A DNA stretch of 55,380 nt, taken from contig NZ_JAALJH010000063.1 of NCBI RefSeq assembly GCF_011064615.1, positions 1-55,380 on the forward strand. Reading direction: 5' to 3'. This document shows positions 1-12,000 of the stretch, in pieces; the stretch's first letter is position 1; each line of letters begins with the position of its first letter. The position numbers were made by a program, and so were the translations under genes. Source of the stretch: Aquisphaera insulae. Its GTDB lineage: Bacteria > Planctomycetota > Planctomycetia > Isosphaerales > Isosphaeraceae. The notes under the pieces were generated by a model. The model worked only from the letters and a program-made list of their open reading frames with translations, was not told the origin of the DNA and did not search any database.

Positions 1-3000
1 GGTGTTGACGGCCAGCGAGATCCCCACCGCCGCGGCCACGCCCGGATTGCTGGAGGTGTTGACGCCGAACGCGATGGCGCCCGAGCCCGCCGTGATCGTC
101 GAGGTGTCCTTCGCGGTCAGCGAGACGCCCTTGCCGCTCGTCAGGGCGCCGCCGGTCGCGGGCCGGCCGGCGGTCACGGACGAGCCGCCCTCGATCAGGG
201 CCGCCGTGTGCGAGGTGATCGTGTTGCCCGACCCCGAGCCGACGCCCGCGAGGGAGTACTTGCCCGTCATCCCGCCGGTGAGCGAGCCGGCGAGGCCGGC
301 CGCGTAGGCGTCGATCTCCTCGTCGGAGGTCGCGGCGAGCGAGACCTTGCCGCCGGCGACGGCCGTCGCGTCGCCGATCTGCGCCTCGACGGTGCTGGTG
401 ATGCTGTTCTGGGCCGCGGCGGCCCCGACGGTGACCGCGTTGTTGTTCGTGCCGCCCGTGGCCGCCGCCAGCGACAGGCCGTTGGCATCCGCCGTGATCG
501 ACGCCGTCGACTCGGCGGAGAGCTTGAGGTCGCCGCCCGTGGCCTCGACGTCGCTGCCGCCGTCGATCGCCGCCGAGACGGTGCTGGTGATGTCGTTCTC
601 CGACCCCGCCCCGGCCCCCGCGATCGACGTGCCGACCGAGCCCTTGCCGGACGAGTCGGAGCCCGCGCCGGCGATCGTGTACGTCGCGATCGTGCCGGAG
701 GAGATGGCCTTCAGCTCGATCCCGCCGCCGGAGACGGCCCACGAGGCGTCGATGGACGCGGAGACGGTGTTGGTCACCTCGTTGACGGCCACGGCCACGC
801 CGAACGACGAGGTGCTGGAGCTGGCCTTGTTGACGCTGTTGCCGCTGCTGAGGCTCAGCGAGCCCGAGACCGCGAGGATCGAGGCGCGGTCGGTCGCGTG
901 CAGGCTCATCCCCGCGCCGCCCGCGGTGACCTGGTTCGTCTGCGCGACGACGGGGTCCGCGCCGCCGCTGTTGGTGATCGTCGCCGAGACGGTCGTATCC
1001 ACCGTGTTGCCGGAGCCCGATCCGGCCCCGGCGAGGATCTTCGTCCCCTTCATGTCGGAGGTGGTCACGCCCAGCGCGGCGCTGAAGGAGTAGGCGACGA
1101 TCGTCTCGCCGGCCTGGCTGGAATCGTCCTTGTCGGCCGTGGTGGCCGTCAGGCTGAGGGCGCCGCCCGAGGTCACGGAGGAGCTGTCAATGTTGGCGAC
1201 GACCGAGTTCTTGATCACGTTGACGGCGGCCGCCGCGCCGATCGGCGTGCTCGAGCCGGCCGACGAGCTGAAGCCCAGGATCGCCAGCGAGAACCCGCCG
1301 GCATCGGCCGTGATCGAGGAGTTGTCGACCGCCGACAGGGACAGGGCCTGATCCGTCCCGGTCTGCACCGAGCTATCCAGGTCGATCACCGCCCGCGTGT
1401 CGCGGTAGATGTCGTTCTCCGACCCCGCGCCGGCGCCGGCGATCCCGGAGATGCCGGAGTTGGAGCCGCCGGAATTCCCCGTCGAGGACCGGGCGAAGGC
1501 GCCGGCCACGGTGACGGCGTCGATCGTCGAGAGCGAGGTCGCCTTGAGCGCGACGCCGCCGGCGGAATAGACCGCCGCGTCCCGGATCGCCGCGACCGTG
1601 GCGCCGTGGTTCGTCTCGGAGCCGATCTGATTGATCGCCACCGAGATCCCGACGGCGGGCGGGGTGGAGTTGGAGCCTCCCCCCGAGGCGAGCACCAGCG
1701 AGCCGGCGCCGGCCGTGATCGACGCGTGGTCGAGGGCGGTCAGCGTCACCCCGCCACCGGCGACGACCGAGGCGATGGCGTGGGAGGTGGCGGCCGAGTC
1801 GGCCTGGGACCCGGTGATGGTCGCCTCGACCGTCGTGAAGATGGCGTTGGAGCTGCCCGAGCCCGCCCCGGTGAACTGCGCGGGGGAGGTGGAGGACGCG
1901 GCGGAGGTCAGCGACCCCGCGACGCCGAAGGCCACGGCGTAGATCGTCTGGCCGGCCTTGCTCGAGTCGCTCCGGTCGGCCGTGCTGGCGGTCAGGCTGA
2001 CCGCCCCCGCGGAGGTCACCGCGGACCGGTCGATGTTGGCCTCGACCGTGCCGGTGATCTGATTCACGGCGGCGGCGGCCCCGGCCGTGATGCTGGCGCC
2101 CTCCGGGTCCGAGACGCCCGCGATGCCCAGGGTCACCGCGCCGGCGTCGGCGGTGATCGCCGCGTTGTCGTAGGCCGAGAGGGTCACCCCACCTCCGTGG
2201 CCCGTGACGACCTGACTGTTGCCCCGAATCAGCGCCAGCGTGTCGCCGTAGATGAAGTTCCCGGAGCCGGCCCCGGCGCCGGCGATCCCCACGGTCTCGC
2301 CCGTCTGGCCGCTGCCGACCGAGCCGCTGCCCGTGTACGTGTAGCTCTTGATCGTCGCCTTCGAGGTCGCCTCCAGGTCGAGCGCCCCGTCGGAGGTCAC
2401 CTTCGAGTTGTCGATCTCGGCCACCACCCGGTCGCGGTCATCCGCCGTGCCGATGTTGTTCACGGCGACGGACGCCCCGACCACGATCGTATTGCTCGAT
2501 GCGCCGGTCGGGAAGGCCAGCGAGAGGACCCCGGCGCCCGCCGTGATCTTCGACGTATCCGAGGCGGTCAGCGAGATCGCGCCCTGGTGCCCGCTCGAGA
2601 CCTCCAGGGCCAGGCCGCCGGAGGACGTGCCCGAGCAGTCGGTGATGGTGGCCTCGGTGGCCTGCGCGATCGAGTTGCCGGACCCCGAGCCGGCGCCGGC
2701 CCAGGAGAAGCCGCCGCTCGACCCCTTGAGCACGCCGCCGATCCCCACCGTCACGGCCGTGATCGTCTCCGAGGACGAGGCCGAGAGCGAGACGGCGCCG
2801 TCGCTCGCGACCGACGAGCCGTCGATGTTCGCCAGGACGGTCGAGTCGATGGTGTTGAGGGCCGCCGCGGCCCCGTTCGACACGGTGGCCCCGCCGTTGG
2901 CGGCGCCGCCGGTACCGGCCAGCGAGAGCGCATTGCCGACGGCCTCGATGTCCGCCGTGCTGTCGGCCGACAGGGAGACGCCCCGGCTGTTGCCCGAGCT

Positions 3001-6000
3001 GACCAGGCTCGCGTCGGCGATGAGCGCCTTCGTCTGGTAGTGGACCTCGTTGCCGGAGCCGGCACCCGCCCCGTTGAGGCCCACCCCCCCCTGGGTCGCG
3101 CCGCTGCCGGTGCCGGCGATCGTGATCGCCGTGATGTCCGGGTCGGAGCTGGCGGAGATGCTCACGGCCCCGCCCGAGTTGACGGCCGAGCCCCCCTCGA
3201 TCGCGGCGACCGCCCGATTGGGCGATCCGGACGTGCCCATCTGGTTGACGGCGATCGAGAGGCCCACCGCGGCCCTCGTGCTCGGGTTGCCCCCGTAATT
3301 GGCCCCGACGGCCAGGGCGCCGGAGCCGGCGGAGATGGTGGCCTTGTCGGTCGCCGTGAGGGTGACGCCCTGGTCGTCGAGCGCGGAGCCGCTGGCGGGC
3401 ACGCCGGAGGTGACGGAGCTGGCGTGGCGGACGCCGTCGACGTCCGGGCCGTCGCCGATGAGGGCCTCGGTGGAGGAGGAGATCGAGTTGCTGGAGGCGG
3501 AGCCCACGCCGGCGAGCGAGAAGCTCATGGCGCTGCCGCCGCTGAGGGAGCCGGCGATGCCGGCGGCGTAGGCGTCGATCTCGTCGGTGGAGGTGGCGGT
3601 GAGGGACACGGCGCCGGCGGCGGCGACCGTGGAGCCCTTGATGTCGGCGGCGACGTCGGTGGTGATGGTGTTGACCGCGGCGGCGGCGCCGACGGCGACG
3701 GCGGAGCCGCCGTTGGCGCCGCCGCTGATGGAGATCGAGAGGCCGCCGGCGTCGGCCTTGATGGTGGCCTTGTCGGTGGCGGAGAGGCTGACCGCCCCGC
3801 CGTTCTGGGTGGAGACGCGGCTGTGGCCGTCCACCACGGCCTGGGTCGACTGGGCGATCTGGTTGCCGGAGCCGGCCCCCGCGCCGTCGAGGCCCGGTGC
3901 GCCCTGGCTCGAGCCGCTGCCGACGCCGGCGATGGTGACCGCCGTGATCGTCTGCTCCGAGCTGGCGGCGATGGTGACCGGGCCGCCGGCGTCCACCACC
4001 GACCCGTCGCGGATCGCGGCGATGACGGAATCCGGCGACGACGACGTGCCGATCGTGTTGACGGCCAGCGAGATCCCCATGGCCGCGGCCACGCCCGGGG
4101 ATGAGGACACGTTCACGCCCACGGCCAGGGCACCGGAACCGGCCGTGATCGTCGAGTCGTCCTTCGCCGAGAGCGTGACCGCCGCGTTCGGCCGGGGAGT
4201 CCCGCTCGCGGCGTGGCCGGAGGTGACCGTGCTCGTGTGATTCGTCCCCGAGGCATCTTCGCCGTCCCGGATCAGGGCCTCGGTCGTCGCGGTGATCGTG
4301 TTGCTCGAGCCCGAGCCGACGCCCGTCAGGGAGAGCAGCCCGGTCTGGCCGCCGGTCAGGGAGCCGCCCAGGCCGGCGGCCACGGCCGTGATCGTGGTCT
4401 TGGACTCGGCCGAGAGGGAGACGGCGCCGGTGGCGGTCACCGTCGACCCCTCGACGTCGGCCGCGACCCTGGAGGTGACGTCGTTCACCGAGGCGGCCGC
4501 CCCCAGGGAGATGGAGTTGTCGGTGTTCGCGGCGCCCGTGGCCCTCGCGAGCGTGAGGCCATTGGCGTCGGCGAGGATGGTCGACGTGTCCTTGGCCGTC
4601 AGCGTCACGTCGCCGCCGGCGACGACCGTGCTGGACTCGTCAATCAGGGCGGAGGTCGTGCCGGTGACGGAATTCTCCGAGCCGGCCCCGGCCCCCGAGA
4701 ACGCGAACCCGTTCTCGCCTTTCCCTCCCGAACTCGCTCCGGAGCCGGCGACGGTCACGGACAGGATATCCCCGTTCGAACTGGCGGCGAGGCCGACGGG
4801 CCCGGTCGAGGAGATGTTCGAGGCGTCGATCGACGCCCTGGTCGTGTTCGTGAGGTCGTTGTCCGCGACCGCGAAGCCGAACGAGGAGGCGATGGCGAAC
4901 CCGGTGTTGGCGTACCCGTGCTCGGCCGACACGAACATGCCGCGGGGAACATTGCCGGCCGTCGTGATGCTGACGGCCAGGCTGCCCGTGATCGCCCGGA
5001 TGTAGGACTGGTCGATGGCGGTGACCGTGACCCCTCCGGCGCCCGCCGAGACGGAGAGGGGATGGCCGCTTGCGTCGGTCCCCTCGCAGCCGGTGATTGT
5101 CGCCGCCACCCGGCTCGTCAGCGTGTTCAGTCCGACCGACCCGACGCCGGAGCCCGAGAGCGAGAAGACCGTCCCCTCCTGCAGGCCCGCCCCGACGCTG
5201 ATGGCGACGGCGATGATCCTCTCGCCGGGCTTGCTCGCGTCGCTCGAGTCCGCCGTCGAGGCGCTCACGTCGACGGCCCCGCCGGAATGGACGGCCGAGG
5301 AGTCGATGCTCGCGTCCGTGATGGTGTCGATCGTGTTCAGGGCCACGGCCGCCCCGATCTGGATGGAGAGGCCCGTGGTGCTCTTGTAGCCGACCAGGGT
5401 CAATGCGACCCCTACCGCATCGGCCACGATGTTCGCGTTGTTCAGCGCCGCGACGCGGACCGCTTCGCCGTCGCCCGTGCTGACCGAGCTGCCCAGGTCG
5501 ATCAACGCCCGGGTCGTCTCGTAGATGGTATTCGCGGAGCCCGAGCCGGCGCCCGCGATCCCCGGAGAGAACTTACCGCCGGACCGGCCGCTGAAGCCGG
5601 CATCGATGGCCCCGGCGACGGTCACCGCGAGGATGCTGGATTCCGAGGTCGCCTCGATGGAGAGCGATCCGCGGGCGACGACGGTGGCGTCCTCGACGGC
5701 GGCGGTGACGGTGTTGCGGTCGTCGGATGTGCCCAGGCTATTGGTCGCGGCCGACACCCCGACGGCATAGTTGTGCTGCGTGCTCCCGTACTGCCCGCCG
5801 AAGGCCGCGGAGAGCACGGCCGACCCGGCGACTGCCGTGATCGACGCGTCGTCGGTGGCCGAGAGGGTGACGTCCGAGCCGGTGACGACGGTGGGGTAGG
5901 ACGTCGTGGCTCCCTGGTCGGCCCGCGGGCCGGTGATCGTGGCCTCGACGTTGCTATAGATCCAGTTCCCGGCCCCGGAGCCGGCCGCCGCGAAGTTGAT

Positions 6001-9000
6001 CGTGCGATTGTCGTCGGAGAATCCCTGGGAGGTGGACAGGGAGCCGGCGATGCCGAGCGCGGTGGCCAGGATGGTCAGCCCGGCCTTCGAGGGATCATCC
6101 TTGTCGGCGGTCGACGCCGTCAGGCTGACATCCCCCGACGCGGTCACCGTCGACTGGTCGATGTTGGCGACGACCGAGCTGGTGATCTGGTTGAGCGCGA
6201 GGGCCGCCCCGGCGGTGACCGTCGTGTTGCTGGTGTCCGCCCCGATCCCGATCGTCACGCCGCCGGCGTCGGCGGTGATGTCCGCGTTGTCGATGGCGGA
6301 CAGGCTGACGTCGCCCTGGTGGCTCGTCACCACGCTGCCCCCCTCGATCAGGGCCAGCACGTCCTGGTAAATCACGTTCTCCGACCCCGCGCCGGCACCG
6401 AAGAGGCCGATGCGCCCCGAGCTGTTGTAGCTGCCGGTCCCCGCGTAGGTGTGGCTACCGATGCTCGGCTTGGCCGTCGCGCTGAGGGAGACGCCGCCGT
6501 CGGCATCCACGAGCGAGGCCTCGATCGCGGCTCGCACGACGTCACGCTTGTCCCTGCTCCCGATCATATTGCTCGCACCCGATGCACCGTCGGCGAACAC
6601 CGGATGTGTCGAGTTCTCGCTGGAGTAGACGAGGTCCAGGACGCCGGCGGCGGCGACGATGTCGGCGTCGTCCACGGCGGTGAGGGCCACCGAGCCGCCG
6701 TTCGCGGTACGGACCGTGCTGCCCTTGATCAGGGCCTCGGTCGTGGCCGAGATGGTGTTGCCCGCCCCGGACCCCACATCATCGACCTGCCACAGGTATT
6801 CGCTGGGCACCGAACCGCTCACGCCCAGGGCGATCGCCAGGATCGACTCGCTCGAGTCGGCGGTGATCCGGACGGGGCCGCTCGAGTCGACCGTCGATGC
6901 GTCGACGTAGGCCGACACCGTGCTCGTGATGTCGTTGAACGCGATGGCCGCCCCGACCGACGAGCCGTGGGTGACGAGGGTCACCTGGCCGGCCCCGGTC
7001 TGGATCGTCGAGGAGTCGGTCGCCGAGATGCTGAGGCCCGTCGCATCCGAGACGGTTGAGCCCTGGGCCACGTCGGCTCGCGTGCTGCTGGTGACCTTGT
7101 TGTAGACCACGGCCCCGCCGAGGGCGAAGTCGCTCGCGCCGGTGCCGCCGGCCGCGCCCGACGTGATCGTCAGGTCCGATTCGGCCAGCACGTCCACCTC
7201 GCCCGTGATGGCCTTCGCCCTCGAATCCTCGATGTAGGCGCGGACCGTGTTCGCGAGGGTGCTCGTGATCACGGCGGCCCCGATCGCCACGCTGCCCGAC
7301 GCGACGGCGAACTCCACCTGGCCGGCGCCCGCCGAAACCTCGGACGTATCCTCGCTCGACACCACGACATCGACATTGCCGGTCACCGTCGATCCGTCGC
7401 CGATGTGCGCGTCGACGCCGTTGTCGATCGTGTCCACCACGATCGACCCGCCCAGGGCGAAATTGTTCGCCTTGTCGCCCCCGGCGGCGTAGTCGTACTC
7501 CTTCGCCGTCTCCTGGCTCACGACCGAGACGCCGCCGGCGGTCGACGTGACGACCGAGCCCTCGATGTAGGCCATGATGTCGTTGGCGATGTCGCCGGTC
7601 GCGGCCGCCGCGCCCACGGAGGCCGTCTGCTTGGACACGGCCACCGCGCCGGCGAACGAGCCGATCGTCGAGGAGTCCAGCGCGGTGACCTCGACGTCCC
7701 CGCTCGCGGTCACCCGGCTGTTGCCCGACACGTAGGCGTGGATCGTCTCGCGGACGAAGCTCAACGACAGCGAGCCGCCCAGGCTGAAGTTGTTGGCGTT
7801 GGCCCCGCCCAGGGCGACGGAGACGAGCATCGTGTCGACCGAGACCGGGACGCTGATGCTCGTGGGGCCGTCGCTCTTGTCGTCGAAGCTGATCGACGTC
7901 GTACCGAGCGGAGACGCCGGCACGTACCCCGCGGAGACCTGGAGTCGCCCGCCGGAGACCATGGTGGACGACTCGATGTAGGCCGTCGTCGTGCTGCCGT
8001 TGGGCGTCGAGGTGCTGACCGTGGCGGGGTTGGCCGGGTCGAACGACTGCCCGACGTAGTTGTAGGCGACCGCGGCGCCGACGGCGCTCCCCGTCGAGCC
8101 GCCGCCGGGCGCGGCGACCCCGACGCCCCCCGCGACGGCCACCGTCGTCGCCGATTCCGTCGCCGTCACGCTCATGTCGCCGGACGACGAGGCCGACGAG
8201 CTCGCGATGTGGGCATCGACCCCGTTCGTGATCGCGTTGACGGCGACCGATCCGCCCATCGCGAACGAATCGGCGCCCGCGCCGCCCGCCGCCAGCGTGA
8301 TCATCGTGGGGGTCGACTTGGCGGAGACGTCCAGGTCGCCGCCGCCGGCGCCCACCGTCGAGGAATCCACGTAGGCGGAGAGCGAATTGGCGATCAGGTT
8401 GTAGGCGACCGCCGCCCCGAGGCCCTTCGAGGAGGTACCGCTGGCGAGCGCCAGGGCGCCCGAGACGACGGCCGACGTGGACGTGTCCTCGGCGTGGACC
8501 GTGACGCCGCCCACCGCCGCGATCGAGGACCCTTGCGAGATGTGGGCGTCCAGCGTCATCTCGATCTGGTTGACGACCGCGTTCCCGGCGCCCGCGAAGC
8601 CCCCCTTGGACGGGTCGGACGTGGCCGTGCTGCTCCCCCCCGAGATCCCGACCCCGACGAGCGTCGTGGTGGCCTTCGCCTCGACGTCCAGGTTGGAGCC
8701 GATCGAAAGGGAGGTCTTCTCGAGGTAGGCCGCGACGGTGTGCGTGATCGAATTGAAGCCGACCGCGGCGCCGATGCCCGTGTTGTTGCCCCGACCGTAG
8801 GCCCCGTCGATGCTGATGAAGACGGACTCGTCCTCCGCGGTGACGCCAACCGCGCCGCCCACGGCGCCGCGGACGTCGCTGAGGTAGGCCCTGGTGTCGC
8901 CGCCGAACACGTTGTAGGAGACCGAGCCCGCGATCGCCGACGCGGAGCCGCTCGGGTTGTTCTGGTCGACGGCGGCCCCCGCGCCCCCGGCCGAGAGGGC
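1..9000 (-). repeat. Protein-coding tandem array of AVN/AxITA beta-strand repeats
   Basis: The core motif (A-V-G-x-x-x-A-V-N) recurs along the giant minus-strand gene. From 1 to about 6,950 it appears roughly every 400 bp (near 1, 410, 780, 1215, 1625, 2060, 2455, 2860, 3240, 3665, 4055, 4485, 4855, 5330, 5745, 6200). Two alternating versions make a supra-unit of about 810 bp (270 residues). One version reads like AVGISLAVNxIG and is followed by ITAVTIAGxGSGS. The other reads like VGAAAAVNTI and is followed by IxAYAAGIAGSLSGG. From about 7,090 to 8,950 the spacing drops to about 165-170 bp (55 residues; near 7090, 7263, 7435, 7595, 7755, 8060, 8230, 8395, 8565, 8750, 8915). The reading frame continues through all of it. 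Confidence 0.85.
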
Positions 9001-12000
9001 GCCGGCGTAATTGTCGCGCCGGGCCGAGACGTCGACGTCGCCGGAGGTCACGACGGTCGCGTGCCGGATGAAGGCGGCCGTCCCGCCGTGGAGGTCGATC
9101 TCGGAGTACGAGCCCGCCAGGCCGTAATTGCCCGAGGTGGATTGCTGGGCCGCCACGGCGAACGCCCCGGTCGCGTTGACCAGCACGGTCGATTCCTCGG
9201 CCTTCACGGTCAAGGACGCCGCGGTGATGCCCCCGGCGTCGTTGATGTACGCCTTCGTGTCGTCGGTCACCAGGCTCAGCGCCGTGTCCCCGGAGACCCC
9301 GAAGCCATAGCGCGACGACGCGGCCTGCGAGGCTGCGTTCGACGCGGCGCCCGAGTCGCCGCTCTCGTTGCCGAGCTGGACCACCGACGCTTCGGCCCCG
9401 CCGCCCGCCGGCTTCGCGGGGACGGCGACCGTCGCGGCCAGGCTGAAGGCGAAGATGTTGCCGCGGTTGGTGGCCTCGACCTCGATGTCACCGCCCACGT
9501 TATACGTGGACGAGCCCGGCGAGGTCGTGCCGGCGTCGTCGCCCAGGATCGCCTCGGTCGTCCGGGTGACGTCGTTCACGGCGCCGCTGAATCCCATCCC
9601 GGTCCGGCTGGCGGACTCGAACGCCCCCGCCAGGGTGATCAGGTCGGAGGAATCCGCGGCGACGACGCGGACATCGCCCGTCGTCGCCGGGTCGCTCCGG
9701 ATCACGGCGCCGCTCTGGATCGCCGCGCGCGTCGTGTTGACGTCGTTGAGGTAGGTGAACATCCCGTCGATGCCGAGCGACGCCTGCCCCTGCTTGGCGA
9801 TGCTGCCGGTCGCGCCGAGCATGAGATTGAAGCCCGTCAGGTCGGCGTCGACGACGAGCCCGCCGTCCCCGAAGTTGACCTTGGCCCCGCCCTCGATGAT
9901 CGCCTCGGTGTTGTTGTTCAGCACCTCGATGTTGGCCGCGGCCCCGAAGTTGTTCGCCGGGGCGTAGGTGGTGAAGTTCGCCGTCCCCGCATATCGGGCC
10001 CGCTCGATGACCCACTCGGCGAACCCCACCGGCTGGAACTTGGCGTCGCCCGCGTCGCTGACCCGTTCGAAATCCGTCGTCGCCTTCACGGCGACGCCCT
10101 GTCCCGGGCCCTGGGTCGGCACGCCCTGATTGATGAGGGCCCCGGCCCGGATCTTGGCCTCGGAGTCGTTCGTCACCTGGGTGTAGGTGACCGACCCGGT
10201 CAGCCCGATCTTGATGTCCTTGGTCAGGAATTCCTGGGAGACCGAGGACGTGTTGTCGAGGAGCAGCGCCGTGATGGCCCCTTCGGGATCGGCCAGGACC
10301 TGGTCCACGAAATTCTGCGGCTCCTCCGCCAGGGCGAGCGGATTGGCGATCTTCGTCAGCTCGACGTGCGATTCCACGTTGATCTGGCCGGCCGCGTCGA
10401 CCCGGGCGCCGCCGTCCACGTACGCCTTGGCCCGGTTCGTGACGAGATCCACGGCGACGGCCATGGCCACGGCGAGGCTGTTGCTGCTCTGCTTGAGCTG
10501 CGTCACGCCGGCCTTGTCGAAGACCCGCGAATGCTCGACGACGGTGGCGTCGACGTCGATGCCGGCTCCCGAGACGAGCACGGCGTCGGGCCCCACCTCG
10601 GCGATGGCCGTATTGGTGATGGTGCTCGAGGCGAACGAGCCGCTGAGCTCGAAATTGGCGAGCTTGGCCCGGCTCTGGACCTGGGTCTGCTGCCCGGAGT
10701 TCCCGTTCCCGCCCATCTGGGAGCCGACCCCGCGGGCGATCAGGTACGAGGCGAACTGGCCCGGGTGCTGGAGCCCCCGCAGCGCCTGCAGCGCCAGCGA
10801 GTCGCTCGTCCCGAGGGCCGTCTTGCCCGTGCTGGCGTCCGAGCCCATGATCTGCGCCGTGATGCTGATCGCCTTGGTGGCGATCGGCGTCAGGGAGTGC
10901 GACGATCCGGACATGTAGGTCTGATCGAGGCTGACCAGGTCGACCGGGCCCCGGAGGTCGAGCGTCTGCCCGCCGTCGCCGGGGGCGTCCTTCAACTGGA
11001 TCAGGATCGCGTCGGAGTCGCCCTGGTCCACGACGTGGGCGTAGTAGGCCCGTCCGCTCACGAGCCCCCTGGTCACGCCCGCGATCGTCCCCGAGAACAC
11101 GAACGGGGTGCCCTCGGCGATCGGGCCCGCCCCGCTACCCGCCGGCGCGGAGAGCGTGAGCACGCCGCGATAGGGGTCGCTCGCGACGATCGTGTAGACC
11201 TGGCCGTTCCCCTCGAGGGTCTCGTCGGTCCCCAGCGAGACGGGACTCCCCGCGAGGTCGGTGAAGTGGACGATCTGCGGGTGGGCGGAGTCGACCACGG
11301 CGAGATACTCCTGGCCGTCCGCCAGGCCGACCACCGCGTTGCCCCCGAGGCCGGCGTGGTAGGTGACCCGCTGCCCGTTGGCGATCGACGGATTGCTGCC
11401 GAAGGCCACGGCATTGCTGAGCGGATCGACGCCGTCCGTGGAGGCGTCCGGGACCGCCAGCCCCGACGTCGGATCGATCAGTTGGATCTCGATATGCCCG
11501 GGATCGGACTGGTCGATGATGTGGACCTTGTAAGCCTGGCCGTCCTGGAGCGTGGTGCTGTCCCCGACGGCGCCGTAGTACTGCACCTCCTCGCCCTCGG
11601 TGAAGGCCGTGCCCGCGGCGCCGCCCTGGTTCGAGACGACCAGGATCTGGGTGGCCGGGTCGCTGCTGACGATCGAGAAGGAATGCGTGATCGTGGTCCC
11701 CGAGATCGACTCGCGCAGCGTGGGATCGACCTGGGTGAAGGCGGCGGAATGCGAAGTGCCGCCGCCGTCGGTCCAGGTGAACGAGGGGTAGCTCCCGGCG
11801 AGTTCCGGGGCCGCGGCCTGGGCGTCGTTGAGGCTGAGGGCGAGCTGGATCCTGGGCGGGTTGGCGGGGTCGATGTTCGAAAAGTCGGCCGGGTTGGAGA
11901 TCGCGTAGTACGTCGTCCCGTCGGTCAGGCCGGCCACGCGGGCGGACAGGCCGGCCGAATAGGTGAGCGTGTCGCCGTTGTCCAGCGTGAGGCCGGCCAG

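Noticed and set aside
1..9000. Periodic repeats considered as a CRISPR or satellite array
   Set aside because: The similarity is at protein level with diverged DNA, the spacing is hundreds of bases, and the reading frame is kept throughout.
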